NCBI GenBank assembly: GCA_023078555.1
Contig: CM041202.1
Coordinates: 3,840,022-3,904,021, forward strand
DNA: 64,000 nt
Reading direction: 5' to 3'
Source of the DNA: Ulva prolifera
Taxonomy: Eukaryota; Chlorophyta; Ulvophyceae; Ulvales; Ulvaceae
Under the pieces are notes generated by a model. It was not told the origin of the DNA and ran no database searches. It was given only the letters and a program-made list of their open reading frames with translations. Both the position numbers and the translations under genes were made by a program. This document shows, one piece after another, positions 1-10,243 of this stretch; position 1 is the stretch's first letter; each line of letters opens with the position of its first letter.

Positions 1-391
1 CAGTCATGGCACTAGGCCGGGTACGAGCACGTACCACAGCCCTGCCGGTGATCCCAGCCAAAGATTGAAGCCCTGCACGGAGCACAAGAGCATTCCCCTT
101 GCATTCCCCTTGCACAACGCCACACTCAACCGGCGCAGAGCATTCGTCACAAACAAAGCACGGTTCACCTTACCACACCGAGACGCAACCTCCGCCAGCC
201 GATTCAAGTGATTCATAGCAGGCTGTCCCAAGCGACCATGCGTCTCATGCGATAACGGCACAAAACTGTATGCATTAGGGTCATACAAATCATAAGTAGT
301 TTGTTTCTGCACGTCCCGTGTCTCCGCAGCACCCCCGTCCTCCTGGGCCGCTCGGCCGCAATAGGTATCAGCACAGGGGTTCACAACCGAG

Positions 392-1522
392 TCGAGCTGT
401 AAATTTAATTTTAACCCCATTTTAATCAATTTTAACAAGCTATTTTAGTTAACTGTTTTAACGTTAAAACGCGTGAGTGGCGTTAAAGGGTTCATTTTAC
501 TTTTTTCTTAACCGGGCTTTAAAGTAGAAATGGCAGCCCAAAAGGGCTGTATCGAGATGACTTTGACCGTCCTCATAGGACAAACAACACTAGCAAAGCA
601 CGTTATATACAGCTCAGTCACAGCTAGTCACCTACTGTTGGCTCCTAGCACTTACCTGTGCCGCTGTGCACTTGTTCATGCTTGAAGAACCAGGAACTCT
701 AGACCTCTGTTTGAATTGGCAGCTGCAAGTCCTAGACATGATAAAAGGCAAGCACACCGCTGCCTCTCAAGAAGAAACTGAAAATTCTGACCAGGAGAGT
801 CTGGATGATCTGGCAGATGTTGTAGAGGTGGACACTGATACAGGACTTCACGTCCCAGCTACAGAACTTTAGATGGCCGCAAGTTGCAGCAGGTGGGGGT
901 AGATGGTGAGCCGCCTGTCGCCTTTTGGATGCATCGCATCCTAGAAAAGTGTTTGTTGAGAGAGACTCCAATCAGCGTGATTTCTGCAAAGTCCTCATCA
1001 ACAGCTGTCGAGAGGCTGTGGAACTCATTTGGAGACAACTTGACTGCCAAGCGATGGTCCATGAAGAATAAGACGCTTGCAACGATGAACGTGCATCTCC
1101 TAAACGAACATGATGGTGTTGTTGTTGAAGCTCCACGCTTCGACAGCCTACTCGAATTTGTCGATGAAGTGGATGAAGAGGAGTTGGTGATGCAGAACAT
1201 GGGTTCCGTTGCATGTGACCCAGATTCTGACAGCCTAGGAGCATCTCTATCGTCGTCAAGTTGTTCAGGCGATGCAGATAGGTGGTAGGTCGTGCAATAG
1301 ATGTATCTAGGTGGTTGTGGACATGTCTGTGCCGTGTTTGTGCCGTGCAAATGGCAGCAAATGCCTCTTCGTCGTATTTAACAAGTTTAATGGTAAAGTG
1401 GCAAAGCATCATTTTAAAACACGTTTAAAGTAAAGCTTTTTGGCCGTATTTTACTTTTATTAAACTTTAGCTTTGTTAATTAACGTTAAATCGTGCATCC
1501 AAAAGTTAAATTTACAGCTCTA
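392..1522 (+). mobile_element. hAT transposon, internally deleted, with TIRs and 8-bp TSD
   Basis: A 1,131-bp element. The inverted ends share GAGCTGTAAATTTAA (394-408 on plus, 1506-1520 on minus). The right end reads inward as TAGAGCTG, which fits the hAT terminal pattern. The 8 bases outside are CAACCGAG at 384-391 and CAACCGAC at 1523-1530, a TSD with one mismatch, and 8 bp is the hAT hallmark. It carries only the C-terminal part of a transposase. It lies inside the endonuclease domain of a LINE relic, so it landed after the LINE. Confidence 0.8.
884..1288 (+). pseudogene. hAT transposase C-terminal (hATC dimerisation) fragment
   Basis: An open frame of about 134 codons. Residues about 30-75 match the hAT C-terminal dimerisation domain: the signature SSTAVERLWNSFGDNLTAKR corresponds to the family pattern SSaasERlFS.aG.i.tkkR, followed by NKTLATMNVHLLNE. 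An acidic, serine-rich tail follows. The N-terminal BED zinc finger and the RNase H-like catalytic core are missing. A short acidic open frame at 666-872 may be an upstream remnant. The first codon is not a convincing start, so this is a fragment inside the deleted hAT element. Confidence 0.75.
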
Positions 1523-1610
1523 CAACCGACACATACCCTATGCACAAAGCGTCACCTGGCGGCATAAACATGATGTCCCCCAGTTTCTCCCTGTACGTAT
1601 GTATGTATCT

Positions 1611-2229
1611 ACCTGTCTGGCGGCGGCGTCAGAACGGCCTCGACTGCGGTGCGGAGCTTTTTCTCCATTTGCCCTGACGAACAGAATGCCACCGACACCC
1701 GAGTCAAAGGGGCAACACTGCAGGCAGGCTATAACAACAGACTGCAGCACCGATACACCAATTATAATGCAGATACATAGCGAACGAAATCAGCTGAATC
1801 GCTATCTGCTGTTTCGAACGCCTATTGGACTTGCATTGATAAGAAAGAGACAAGAACCGCACCCACCCCCCCTCGCCTTGTGCGTTCTTGGCAGGGGAAC
1901 CTGGACGGTGCACGGGACCAGCTTGTGCTGCAAGTCCATACGGGGACGCTCTGCAAGCAGTAGGCATGTAAATTTGCTACCAGCAGACACAGAGGTTTGA
2001 GCAAGTTAACGCAACATGCACCTAAACCACCTGATGGTAGTCCGCTATCCATGTAAAGCAGCCACATGCAGGCGCACAGTCACTAGAGAGGAAAACCCCG
2101 GAATGACTACTTGTGCGACAAACTTGCATATGGCGGCGCCCACCCGGGGCCTGGAAGAACCTTCCAGCGCGCGTCCCAACAGCATTCTCACCAGCGATTA
2201 CCATCAGCACTGTGTCGCAGTGTAGAATT
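1611..2229. other. No recognisable gene
   Basis: Only short overlapping open frames on both strands. I see no domain, splice structure or repeat that I can name. It probably continues old LINE sequence upstream of the endonuclease relic. Confidence 0.4.
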
Positions 2230-2330
2230 ACTCTCGGCATTGGCTTCGCATCTATGCGTCTGCTTCCAAAGACTCCGCGACGCAGGTCGCTTCGCGTTCG
2301 CGTCGTGTTTCTGTGTAAAGACTGTTAGTC
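2230..2330 (-). repeat. Dispersed repeat DR, partial copy
   Basis: Reverse complement of the stretch found at 55710-55845, 56510-56650 and 57775-57908: GACGCGAACGCGAAGCGACC, then a GAAGCAGA..GCATAGATGCGAAGCC core. Part of a moderately repeated GC-rich family seen at six or more places in this window. No coding capacity. 2331-2690 holds nothing I recognise. Confidence 0.65.
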
Positions 2331-2689
2331 AAGACACATGGAATGAGGGATCTTTCGTCTACCCTTTAAGGTCCAGCTGCTGATATACTGTAAGCTAGCC
2401 TGTGTACGACACCTGCCACAGTGCGCTGTGCTCAGCACTCTGCCCCCGTACACACCAGAGGCTCCCATCGTGTCCGCCTACAGGCCGGACGTTTGCAATG
2501 CTTCTGGAGAATTCTAGAGCAGTGCCTCGACGGCTCGCCCGCGTCAACAGGACGAGTCTGGCGACCACTGTTAACAGTGTCCCGTACTGCCAGCCACAAT
2601 CACGTGGGCTAGAGGGACATTCCAGAGGCTTCCAGAATACTCTAAGTCATGCATATCCATGCATGTGACGTGTCGTCACACTCTGCAGC

Positions 2690-2960
2690 GGTATCGGGCG
2701 TCGAAGCTGCGCTGCGCCTCTGGCGAACGCGGCCGATTCAAAGCCGGCTGAAGCATCGCAACACTTATGTGCAGCATTTGCATTGTTTTCAGAGTGTCAG
2801 GCATCACTTGCATCAGATTCAAGCATCACGCTTCAAGCGTCGAAGACTGTGAGGCCCCCCTTCGGAGCCCCCTTTCGGGCCACGTCTAGTGGCTTCAGAG
2901 CTGATCAGCAGCGCTCCGCCACGGAAGCAGCCCCTTCAGGCACTGGCAAGGCATCACAAA
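2690..2960 (-). repeat. Dispersed repeat DR copy
   Basis: Inverted relative to the array at 55440-57030. It shares the cores CGTCGAAGACT..GAGGCCCCCCTTCGG, a GGCATCACTTGCATC..AAGCATCAC segment and a CGCTCCGCCACGG segment. It ends just before the unknown ORF that begins at 2981. Confidence 0.6.
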
Positions 2961-2980
2961 TCTTCATTATATAACATGTC

Positions 2981-4213
2981 ATGTGGTTGGCATACCTTGA
3001 ACAACGCTTCGAGAAGCGTGGTCGCGACAATAAGGTCACTGGAGAGTGGTTGCGTAGTGTGATAACACACGAACTAGGGTCGCTAGCCCCGTATATGGAC
3101 TCCGTTGAGCCCGGTCTTGTGCGTGTGCTGATGTCTGCTTGTTCTGGTCTGTCTCCTTTCTTGTGTAGGCACCGTAGTGAAAAGCATATGGAATATTCAC
3201 GGGCTGCTGATGTCTTCACATCGTACATCGCACGTGCACTCATCGGGGCGGTTCTGCCACCTGTGTTACAAGGACAAAGGCAGCAAGTCGGGCAGCACCG
3301 CGAAAGGAGCAAGCAGACGAAGCAAACACCAAGACACACACGAACAGCTCACCCATCACCGGCGTAGCAAGCGACGCAGATCCGCAGACCGCCAAGCACA
3401 CACCCACACACACGCACAGACCCACACACCCACAAACCCAAACCCACACACGCGCACGCACAAACCCCACGGCCGACACACGACATCACAACCACCAGCA
3501 CCACAACGCCCGCCGCCGTACGACAGGGCCAAACCCAACACACTGCTGCCTGAGGCCGCCCGTCATGGCCGCCCGATTGCCGGGGGCCGCCCTGGCCCCA
3601 AGACCCACCCCCACCCCACCAAGCCACAGCATACCACGCCAGCCCGGCACACCGCCGCGCAGCCTCGCCGGCCCACGCCGCACCGCACCCATGACAATGC
3701 ATCGCCCAAGCCGTTCCGTAGTCCCCGCACATGCCAACGAAGGCATCCCGCACACCCATCGGACCCGGCCCAGCTGGAGTCAGAGGCCACAGGTCGGTGG
3801 CGCCAAGCGGACGGGGCGCCCAAGGGGCACCCCACCGCTCAGGCCGGATGGCCTGTAAGCGGCGAGAGGTCATCAGAGGGGTTCTGCCACCTGTCCCAGT
3901 GGCACATTGTGATCGGCGTGTCTCCGACGTTGCGGCTTTGTTGCAGCAGTTGCTCGCACGGCCAGGTCCTCATGACCGTGCCTATGGTGTTTCGTGGTCT
4001 GATGTAGCAGCTGTTCTTATCGTGGGTTTTGATGGTGTTGGTGGTGATACTGGGGTGCCGGGTGCTGCAGTTCGCCCGTCCCCTCTCGCAGAGTTGGCTC
4101 GTGTTGTTGCATTCTGTGGCGCAAGTCAAAGTCTGCGGCAGCATGTTGCTTGGGTGCCTTTTTCGGTCCCGGATTTCGGAGTTGTCAATGTCCAGATAGA
4201 TACGGCTATGTAA
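2981..4213 (+). pseudogene. Unknown ORF split by a LINE 3'-end insertion
   Basis: The frame starts at ATG 2981, runs to 3264, and resumes at 3895 to a stop at 4211-4213. The interruption is a 5'-truncated LINE plus its TSD (630 bp, 210 codons), so removing it restores one frame of about 200 residues. Both TSD copies (GGTTCTGCCACCTGT) lie in the same codon phase. The product would begin MWLAYLEQRFEKRG and end VPDFGVVNVQIDTAM. I recognise no domain. It could be a host gene or a transposon ORF. Loss of frame appears to be due only to the LINE. Confidence 0.5.
3265..3879 (-). mobile_element. LINE 3' end, 5'-truncated insertion with 15-bp TSD
   Basis: Reading the minus strand, it starts in the last codons of the LINE ORF (PSDDLSPLTGHPA then stop at about 3840-3875, nearly identical to the end of the ORF at 28112-30586). 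A TG-rich 3' untranslated region of about 570 bp follows, ending GTCCTTGTAAC at 3265. TSD GGTTCTGCCACCTGT lies at 3250-3264 and 3880-3894. Extreme 5' truncation fits target-primed reverse transcription. The 3' UTR is close to that at 26402-26823. The AC-rich plus-strand frames here are artefacts of the UTR. Confidence 0.85.
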
Positions 4214-4224
4214 TCATGCATAAA

Positions 4225-4345
4225 TACATATGCATCATATTCACTGCGACAGAACTCGATTGCATTACGCTTCAAGCACCACGCATCAAGCAGCAGAGCG
4301 CCGCAGCTGCGCTGCACCTATGGCCACGCTGGCTGCTCCACCATT
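4225..4345 (-). repeat. Dispersed repeat DR copy
   Basis: Reverse complement of the module at 56720-56830 and 36540-36665: GCAGCCAGCGTGGCCA..AGGTGCAGCGC, then a CTCTGCTGCT..GATGC run and an ATCGA..TTCTGTCG segment. Confidence 0.6.
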
Positions 4346-4366
4346 GACCTTCGTGCTTAAGCTTCA

Positions 4367-4440
4367 CAATCGACACATCCCTTACGTACAAACACCTGGC
4401 ATCACAAAGATGATGTCCCGCACCTTCTCTCGCGCCATCG
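4367..4440 (-). pseudogene. Second small LINE RLE relic
   Basis: The stretch with ATCGACACATCCC and ACACCTGGC..AAGATGATGTCCC resembles 1523-1600 at nucleotide level (roughly three quarters identical by eye). It encodes on the minus strand VRDIIF and then VRDVSI, like GDIMF and YVSVV of the first relic. An open minus frame of Gly/Glu-rich sequence runs upstream to 4720, but its composition comes from the C-rich tract. Old and non-functional. Confidence 0.45.
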
Positions 4441-4514
4441 CCGTGAGCACCTCCTCCAGCCCCTCCTCCTGCGCAGCAGCGGACTGCACCCCAACCCCAG
4501 GCCCTTCAGCTGAC

Positions 4515-4570
4515 CCTCCCCCCCCCCTCCCCCCCTCCCCCCCCCTCCCCCCCTCCCCCCCCTTCCCCGC
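4515..4570. repeat. C-rich (G-rich on minus) homopyrimidine tract
   Basis: Runs of five to nine C separated by single T over about 55 bases. On the minus strand it has many G runs of at least four, so a G-quadruplex is possible. It makes a false Gly/Arg/Glu-rich minus-strand ORF. Confidence 0.9.
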
Positions 4571-5505
4571 CTCCGGCGCCGCAGTCTGTTCGGCGTCCAG
4601 CGCGAGTTCCTCCACACGGGTGCTCCGCCAAGCTGCTGCGGCATCGGCGTCTCTATATATGTAAATAGAGGACAGGGGCCGGGCATCGAGCCGTTTCTCG
4701 GAATCCAGTCGCAAATCCACCGTGTTCCTAGATTTTTTCGTGTTTCTGCTGCTGCTTTACTGCTGGTGCTGCTGACTTCCGTCGAGGACCCGCGGTAGCG
4801 CGGGTGGTGAGGGCACACCGTGCGGGTAAGAATAATACGGGGGATCACATAGGCCTAGAGTCGGAAGTGGAACTTGGAAATTTGCAAATTCGCGGTGAGT
4901 AGGGAGTTACAACTCCGTGTACGTATACGGCTATACATATACGGTACAGTTATACGTATACGGCCACACGCGTACAATTGCTGAAAATTAATACGGTGTG
5001 TACATGGTGTCCTCTAAGCTGTGCAGTGTCCACTGGGGAACACGGCGTAAACAGTCGGGAAACGGCCCTTCCGAGGCACGAATACAGTAGAAGTGCACGT
5101 CCAACGTTGCATTAATTACCATTTTTGGTCAAGGAGAGGCAACTGTAGTTCGTGACAACACACTCTGCACGATGGACGATTCAACAGACCTCGGAACACC
5201 ATCTGCAGCACGTCGGGCGAGCTGTCCGTAGTAGAGCCATTTGATGTCGAAGCTCGTGGTCCTGAAATGCCTTGTAAGGCTGTGCGTAAGGAAATAGCTG
5301 GTGTAAAAGAGTACAGAGAATCTACGTGCCAAACCGAGTCAATTTAGGGCTGGAGCAAGCACAGAACATGTTTTTATTACAGCGCAATGGTCTATTGACT
5401 TCCAGTGAGCTGACCTGCATTTGATTGTTGATTGAGATGTGTGTGGAGTCAGGCACCAGTGAACATAGGCACATCGAGCTTGTGGAGTTGTGCCTCATGT
5501 TCCTG
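4571..5505. other. No gene; cluster of TATACGG motifs
   Basis: No convincing coding sequence. TATACGG occurs at 4924, 4938 and 4957, and again at 5546, 5567, 5579, 5613 and 5642 inside block I, all on the plus strand. The cluster crosses the left border of block I (5506). It may belong to an unrecognised LTR or promoter region. Confidence 0.5.
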
Positions 5506-5714
5506 AGCATGTGGTCCTTTATACTGCGTGAGCGCATCAAAGCTGTATACGGCATGATTGTACGTCTATACGGCAAAGTATACGGTGTATACGTCTCGAT
5601 ACAGTGCATACGTATACGGCAGTATAATTTTTGCACGTGTTTATACGGCCTCGTTACCCCCTAGCTATGAGCCACTTTGCACGCTCCGTGCCCTGGCGGA
5701 TCAACGAGGTCAGC

Positions 5715-5848
5715 CATGACTCCATGAGTCATGACTTCAGATGTGGGCCGAATAGTTCCCCATATATGATGTGGGCAGTATAGTTCCCCACGTGGCATGA
5801 ACCTCAGTCAATTAAAGAATGCCATGGCGCACTGACTTTCTTTAATTG
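5715..5848. repeat. Two perfect hairpins in non-coding DNA
   Basis: CATGACTC / GAGTCATG with a 3-base loop at 5715-5733, and CAATTAAAGAA / TTCTTTAATTG with an 18-base loop at 5809-5848. Both are conserved in block II. No function can be assigned. Confidence 0.6.
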
Positions 5849-6397
5849 GTGTAAAACCACGCCAGGCAGGGCTCGTCGGCGGCTCTTGGTCTGCAGACAA
5901 CTAGTGATGTTACATCAAGCCACGTCAAGTTCCCGCATCATAGTTATTTGCGGCTACAACTCTTTGGCACGAGATGGCTTGCGGTTTTGAGCCAATCTTG
6001 ACACCTGAGTTTTTGATGTATTCAAGTCATTGTAATATACTCGTAGGCTGCGAATTGGAAATTTGTGCTTGCGTGGATTGGCATTTGCAAATTGATGTCG
6101 CTATTGAAAGCATGCAGCGTGAACACATTCAAGGCCTGATCAGCCCACCATCTGCTAGTGCGTGGTACCAATGACGCAAAAATGTGTTTTTTCTAGCTCT
6201 CCGCAGTATTTGTTGGTGTCAGATTCGGACCACTAACATTTGTAGACGCACTTTCCACGAGAAGTGGTGACACGATGTACATTATCACAGGGTCGAACGC
6301 CGCTCATGCGAATGCTGCGAGTATGACAAGCAATATCCACGGCATTCATGTCACGATCTTCTGGACCAACCGCCCTTACCGTATGCTGTGTATGTAG

Positions 6398-6797
6398 GAT
6401 GAGAAGTTATCCAGTGCGCTCGCGCAGCTTCATGCGGCATCAAAAGCACTGCATGATTCAGACCAACAACTTTCAGAACTAAAGGAGCAGAATGAAAAAC
6501 AAAACAGAAATCATGAGGAACTTGAAGAAAAATTGAGGGAGTGCAAAGCACAACTGGAATCCAATGAAAAGCTTATCCGCTGGCTACACTCCCAGGTAAA
6601 ATCATGTAGACTTAATGCAGTCTTTACCAAGACATTGACATCAAGATACTATGGCAGTCGTGCAATTTTCATTCCGATACAACTTGTGTGACAGCCTCAC
6701 ATAAAAGCGGTGTGCGGCGATCATTGCACCTATTGTCATGCAGGTGAATCAAGTTCAAATGGTCCCATCAGTGTGTACACTGAAACCACTGCCCTAA
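6398..6797 (+). pseudogene. SAS-6-like 3' gene fragment, two exons
   Basis: Exon 6398-6595 (66 codons, phase 0) is preceded by TGTATGTAG and followed by CAG/GTAAAA. The second exon, 6744-6797, is preceded by GTCATGCAG and ends in TAA; the intron is 148 bp. The first exon encodes a heptad coiled coil (SELKEQNEKQN, then EELEEKLRECKAQLE) ending NEKLIRWLHSQ, and the second starts VNQVQ. That coiled coil followed by N-x-x-(V/L)-I-x-(W/Y)-L-x-x-(Q/E)-(L/V/I)-N resembles the C-terminal end of SAS-6, the centriole cartwheel protein. No N-terminal head domain is seen upstream. Probably a captured or stranded 3' end of a host gene; copied in block II. Confidence 0.5.
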
Positions 6798-7019
6798 CTT
6801 GTGCAATTGTGGCCATGTGTGATGTTACATGTATTTGTATTCACAACACACAATTTCTATGGTATGGCAAACGTTGTTTATATACAAGGTCGAATGATCT
6901 CAAATCAAGGCCAATTTTGGTGATGACGCTGCATCATTTTGGTGATGACGCTCACATGCAGAAGATGTTCGGATTGAAACAGGGGGGTTGTATTTGCTGA
7001 GTCATGATCATGAGTGGAC

Positions 7020-8471
7020 TCACACCTCAACGCGCTTGATGTGCTCTCCGCCGTCAATCGTTTTGGGGCGCTTGATCCGCCCGAGGTGCCCGTGGATTTC
7101 CTTGTGCACTTTTGCCATATAATTGACGTAGTTTAGTTGCTCATTCACATCCATCGGCATGTGCGCTGGAATTACAATCTTAGTTGCTGACTGTTGAACA
7201 TCAATCAAAATATTCTCAGTCTCGCATGCATATGCTGCGATGGCACCCAGGCTCTCATAGAAGCCTGTGTAATATGGTTTTGCGCGGTTTACGTAATACC
7301 CGACGTGCGTTTGAGGATTGCCGTACGCATACTCTGCCAATCGCGCTACTATTGTCCCAGCACGCGGACGTTTGTGTGTTCCTACTAGGGCTGCTGATTA
7401 CATTCTCCATGTCTCGGATTAACACTTAATTACAAAGTATAATTACACTGTCAATTATCTGTAAACAAAATGATCGGAATTAACATCGTTTACATTAAAT
7501 TAATCAGCTTTTTCGGTGTCAAATTAACACTTAATTAAGCAGTTAATGATTTCCTGTAATTGCCTTGTAGGCCTGTCAGCTAGTCAGCATTCGCGAGTTT
7601 AATTGACACACACGGGCCATTGCTACATACCGCATATATGGTATAGTATACAATATGATGTACTGCCTCTGTCAACGTGCCAGCGGGGGTGCTGTGCAGC
7701 AAGCCGAGTGCTGCAGCTGTGCTCGCCAGGCGTGTATTAGGCTGTGTGCCAATGGCCTGTATAGATGCAACACTGTCAGCAGTCTAGTGTACGCTCTAGT
7801 GCAGACTTTTTCGCCGCCGGGCAATGTTCTCGGCAATGACACAGATGCTGGGCTTCGTAGAACAACATGATGCATATCGGCACAATGTTGCAATCTGGTG
7901 GTGTAACGATCATATCACTGGGCTGCAACAAAAGTTGGGGCATCCTCACAAAGCAATCATGTGTCCTGCTTGGTGTAGAATTTGAATAGTCCACGTGGAA
8001 GCTTGCATCCAGTGTCGTACATTGTATCCTCTCCTTGGGGATACTATACCCAGAAATTAAAAGATTTTTCAGGTCATAGTCCTTCGTAAGCCGGTGGACC
8101 ATTTACATCAACGCATCCATTGCTTAACTTAATCGTGATGTGCACTAGCTATAGTACTGTAAATGCAAGACAAAATTAAGAATATAAGGTCTTCAGTTAA
8201 TCAAATATTTTCAAATTAACATGTAATCACAACACCATAATTCTTTGTAATTTGTGCTTTACTCCGGGTTTCATTGTAATTCAGCAGCCCTAGTTCCTAC
8301 CTGCTCAGCCCATTCTCCCATGAGCTACTGCCATATTCCCCGCTGCTCCTCCGTCATCTGCACAGTGATCTGGGGCTGCGTGAGGTAGTCAATGTCCGTC
8401 TTCTGCCCTCTGCGTGGATAAGTGTCTGGCTCCATGTCTGCGTCAATGCCGGTGCGTTTGCTAGTGCTCAT
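7020..8471 (-). pseudogene. Unknown ORF split by a non-autonomous hAT element
   Basis: Starts at ATG 8471 on the minus strand (MSTSKRTGIDADM), reads to the hAT element, and continues after it to TGA at 7020-7022 (ending GGEHIKRVEV). Removing the 907-bp element and one 8-bp TSD (915 bp, 305 codons) restores one frame of 178 residues with a single internal TAG at codon 49 (8325-8327). The sequence is mixed and soluble in character, with a tyrosine-rich GYYVNRAKPYY patch, no membrane segments and no motif I recognise. The retained frame suggests a once-real gene. Same state in block II. Confidence 0.55.
7386..8292. mobile_element. Non-autonomous hAT element, 907 bp
   Basis: Ends are TAGGGCTGCTGATTAC and GTAATTCAGCAGCCCTA (one-base gap), flanked by perfect 8-bp TSDs GTTCCTAC at 7378-7385 and 8293-8300. 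Both the TAGGG start and the 8-bp TSD fit hAT. The subterminal regions are AT-rich with repeated TTAATTA words. No transposase is encoded. A 108-codon minus-strand open frame at 7776-8102 lies inside; I cannot identify it, and it may be captured sequence. Confidence 0.88.
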
Positions 8472-8627
8472 GGTCGTTCAAAGAATACAATTACCGATAC
8501 CATTGATATGTTTAAGGGTCTTTGAGACCAATTCCAACATAAACAATCCCGGTGACGTGTAATACCACAAACCTCTTAAAGTAAATACACCAGTCTCGGG
8601 GTAACGCAATTCAATGTTGAATTAGGA

Positions 8628-9190
8628 ATGGATTTCTTTGACAAGCATCATGTTGTGTTGCCCGCTAAGAAGCACATGATGACATTGTCATACAAGGACA
8701 CTTCGGTGTGTCTTGATGCATTCAGTGAAAGTGACTTTCCTAAGTTTCACTCGGACTTCATTGAACTGTGTACATTACAGTCATTGTCACAGACGGTTCC
8801 CAACATGCCGTCTGATGAACTTGATGAAGCATTCGTGGCATACATCAAACCAGACTTTGATTTGGAAGCATCACAGAGTTCATAGCTGTTGCTCTAGGGC
8901 GAAGGTGCTCTTGAACCGGACATTGTGCGAATCTTGCGTGAGTTTAACGATGTACTTATTACAGAATTGCTTGGAGGTCTGCCACCTCATCGGAGGGCTG
9001 CAGATGGATCTCCTATTGAGCATACGATCAAGACAGCGGCAGATGAGAAGCCGTATGCTCGGCCCCCTCGTCCGTTCACAGCTGAATACAATGCCACAGT
9101 CAAGAAGTACATTTCGGACTTCTTAGAGCGAGGCTAGATCCAGCCTTCGATGTATCGGTGGGCTGCACCGTTACCTGTGGAGTATTCATG
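8628..9190 (+). pseudogene. Ty3/gypsy protease-RT junction relic
   Basis: One frame with three stop codons (two near 8883-8897, one at 9135-9137). It starts MDFFDKHHVVL, the end of a retropepsin domain. After a spacer comes the approach to reverse transcriptase: EFNDVLITELLGGLPPHR, then ARPPRPFTAEY, then ISDFLERG, a stop where tryptophan is expected, then IQPS and RWAAPL. This is the classic gypsy motif order. It ends before the RT catalytic palm and is the only gypsy-like piece in the window apart from its copy in block II. Confidence 0.75.
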
Positions 9191-9199
9191 TCGCTGACA

Positions 9200-9447
9200 G
9201 ATGAAGTCGCTCCTCTCGAACGTCCTTCAATGCAGGTCCTGGAAAACCCTTAGTGACGACATCAGCTAATTGGTCTTTGGTCCCTACCCACTGCACTTGA
9301 ATCTCATCCGCCTCTACAAATTCTCAGACCCGTAGGTGCCGCATTCAAATATGTTGGAGCCTATCACTAGAGATTGTTTGCAAGGATATTTGCAATTTTA
9401 TTATCTTTCCAAAGCACCGGGTTTTCTGGACGAAGATGCAAGTCTAG
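9200..9447 (-). pseudogene. Inverted scrap of Copia-B RNase H and pol end
   Basis: Reverse complement of the Copia-B segment at 21956-22210, from TTGCATCTTCGTCCAG to GAAGGACGTTCGAGAG, with scattered substitutions and small indels. It lies in opposite orientation to the Copia-B copy about 1 kb downstream in the same block. Confidence 0.8.
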
Positions 9448-10243
9448 TGTTGAGACCTATTGGTATGGTCTTGGGGAACAGACCACGATGGCAGTAAGAA
9501 GAAGCGGTGATGGGTCAAGATTGCCGCAGCACGAGGGCTGTATAGGCACTAGCAGAGCAGGTGTACACTCACACGCAAGGATGCGACGTGCCAGTGCAGA
9601 AATGGATGGCGCCCCAACCAGACTACTGTCAAGCGTGTCTGGTCCCAGCAAGCGCTCGGTATAAATACCGGGGTGTGTGCGCCCAGGTCAATCCCCCTGT
9701 CAAAGCTGGCCTCGCCGAATCGTGCCGCATAACTGCCACACTGATCCCAGATCCCGCATAAGTGCGGGAGATCTTAAATTGTGGCTCACAGAGCCTGAGA
9801 TGAGTGTAAGCAAGGCTGCGCACGTAATTCATGGGCAGCTCTGGGTGGCTGTACAGATATTATAGTGCATGCCAACCCTGGAGCCCGCCGGGCGGACCCT
9901 GTGTAACGGCGGTAATGCACACAGTAAGACGTAATATGTGCAGTAACGATTCGGCTAGCCGCATAAAGCCATAATAAGCCTATGACGGGACACATTGTGC
10001 CGGGAGAACGCTGTACACAGTGCTGATGCAATGTGCACGTAAGGCTGGTGGACGCGTGCAGTCACACGTGGCGAGTGCAGGCACGTAAGCCCACTGAGCG
10101 TACGTGTGATCACACTGTGTGCAACTCGATCGGTAATTCAAAAGCTATGCGTGTGCGACCGTCCACATGGCTGGACAAGTCGCTACGCATAAATGAAAAG
10201 GTGTTAATTGTGCCAGCGCGCGCTAGTGTGAGAGATATACCAT
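9448..10243. other. No gene; one hairpin
   Basis: Only short overlapping frames. A hairpin AGATCCCGCA / TGCGGG(AG)ATCT lies at 9749-9774, and a TATAAATA at 9660-9667 sits in a small palindrome. The join to Copia-B gag is at about 10244. Confidence 0.4.

Larger units (their letters stand above)
4..1610 (-). pseudogene. LINE restriction-like endonuclease (RLE) domain relic, split by a hAT element
   Basis: Minus-strand fragment of the C-terminal endonuclease region of a non-LTR retrotransposon. The part at 4-383 holds the block FVPLSHETHGRLG and the following helical region. It matches the C-terminus of the long LINE ORF at 28112-30586, which has LVPLSHETYGRIG. The upstream part of the domain (GDIMF then YVSVV) lies at about 1523-1610, beyond the hAT insertion at 392-1522. 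Joining across the insertion gives the same order of GDI, acidic, basic and HET motifs as the LINE ORF. The fragment has no reverse transcriptase part and is open at the window edge. It cannot be functional. Confidence 0.75.

Noticed and set aside
3177..4007. A 276-codon Pro/His/Thr-rich protein
   Set aside because: It is the complement of a TG-rich LINE 3' UTR; the same pattern recurs at 26305-27234.
4382..4720. A Gly/Glu-rich minus-strand protein
   Set aside because: Most of it is the translation of the C-rich tract; only the last 20 or so residues resemble the LINE RLE.
7386..8292. An introner (transposon-born intron) in the minus-strand ORF
   Set aside because: The insertion starts after CAG with GTAGGA, which looks like a donor, but no acceptor restores the frame without a stop. 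TIRs and an 8-bp TSD explain it fully as hAT.
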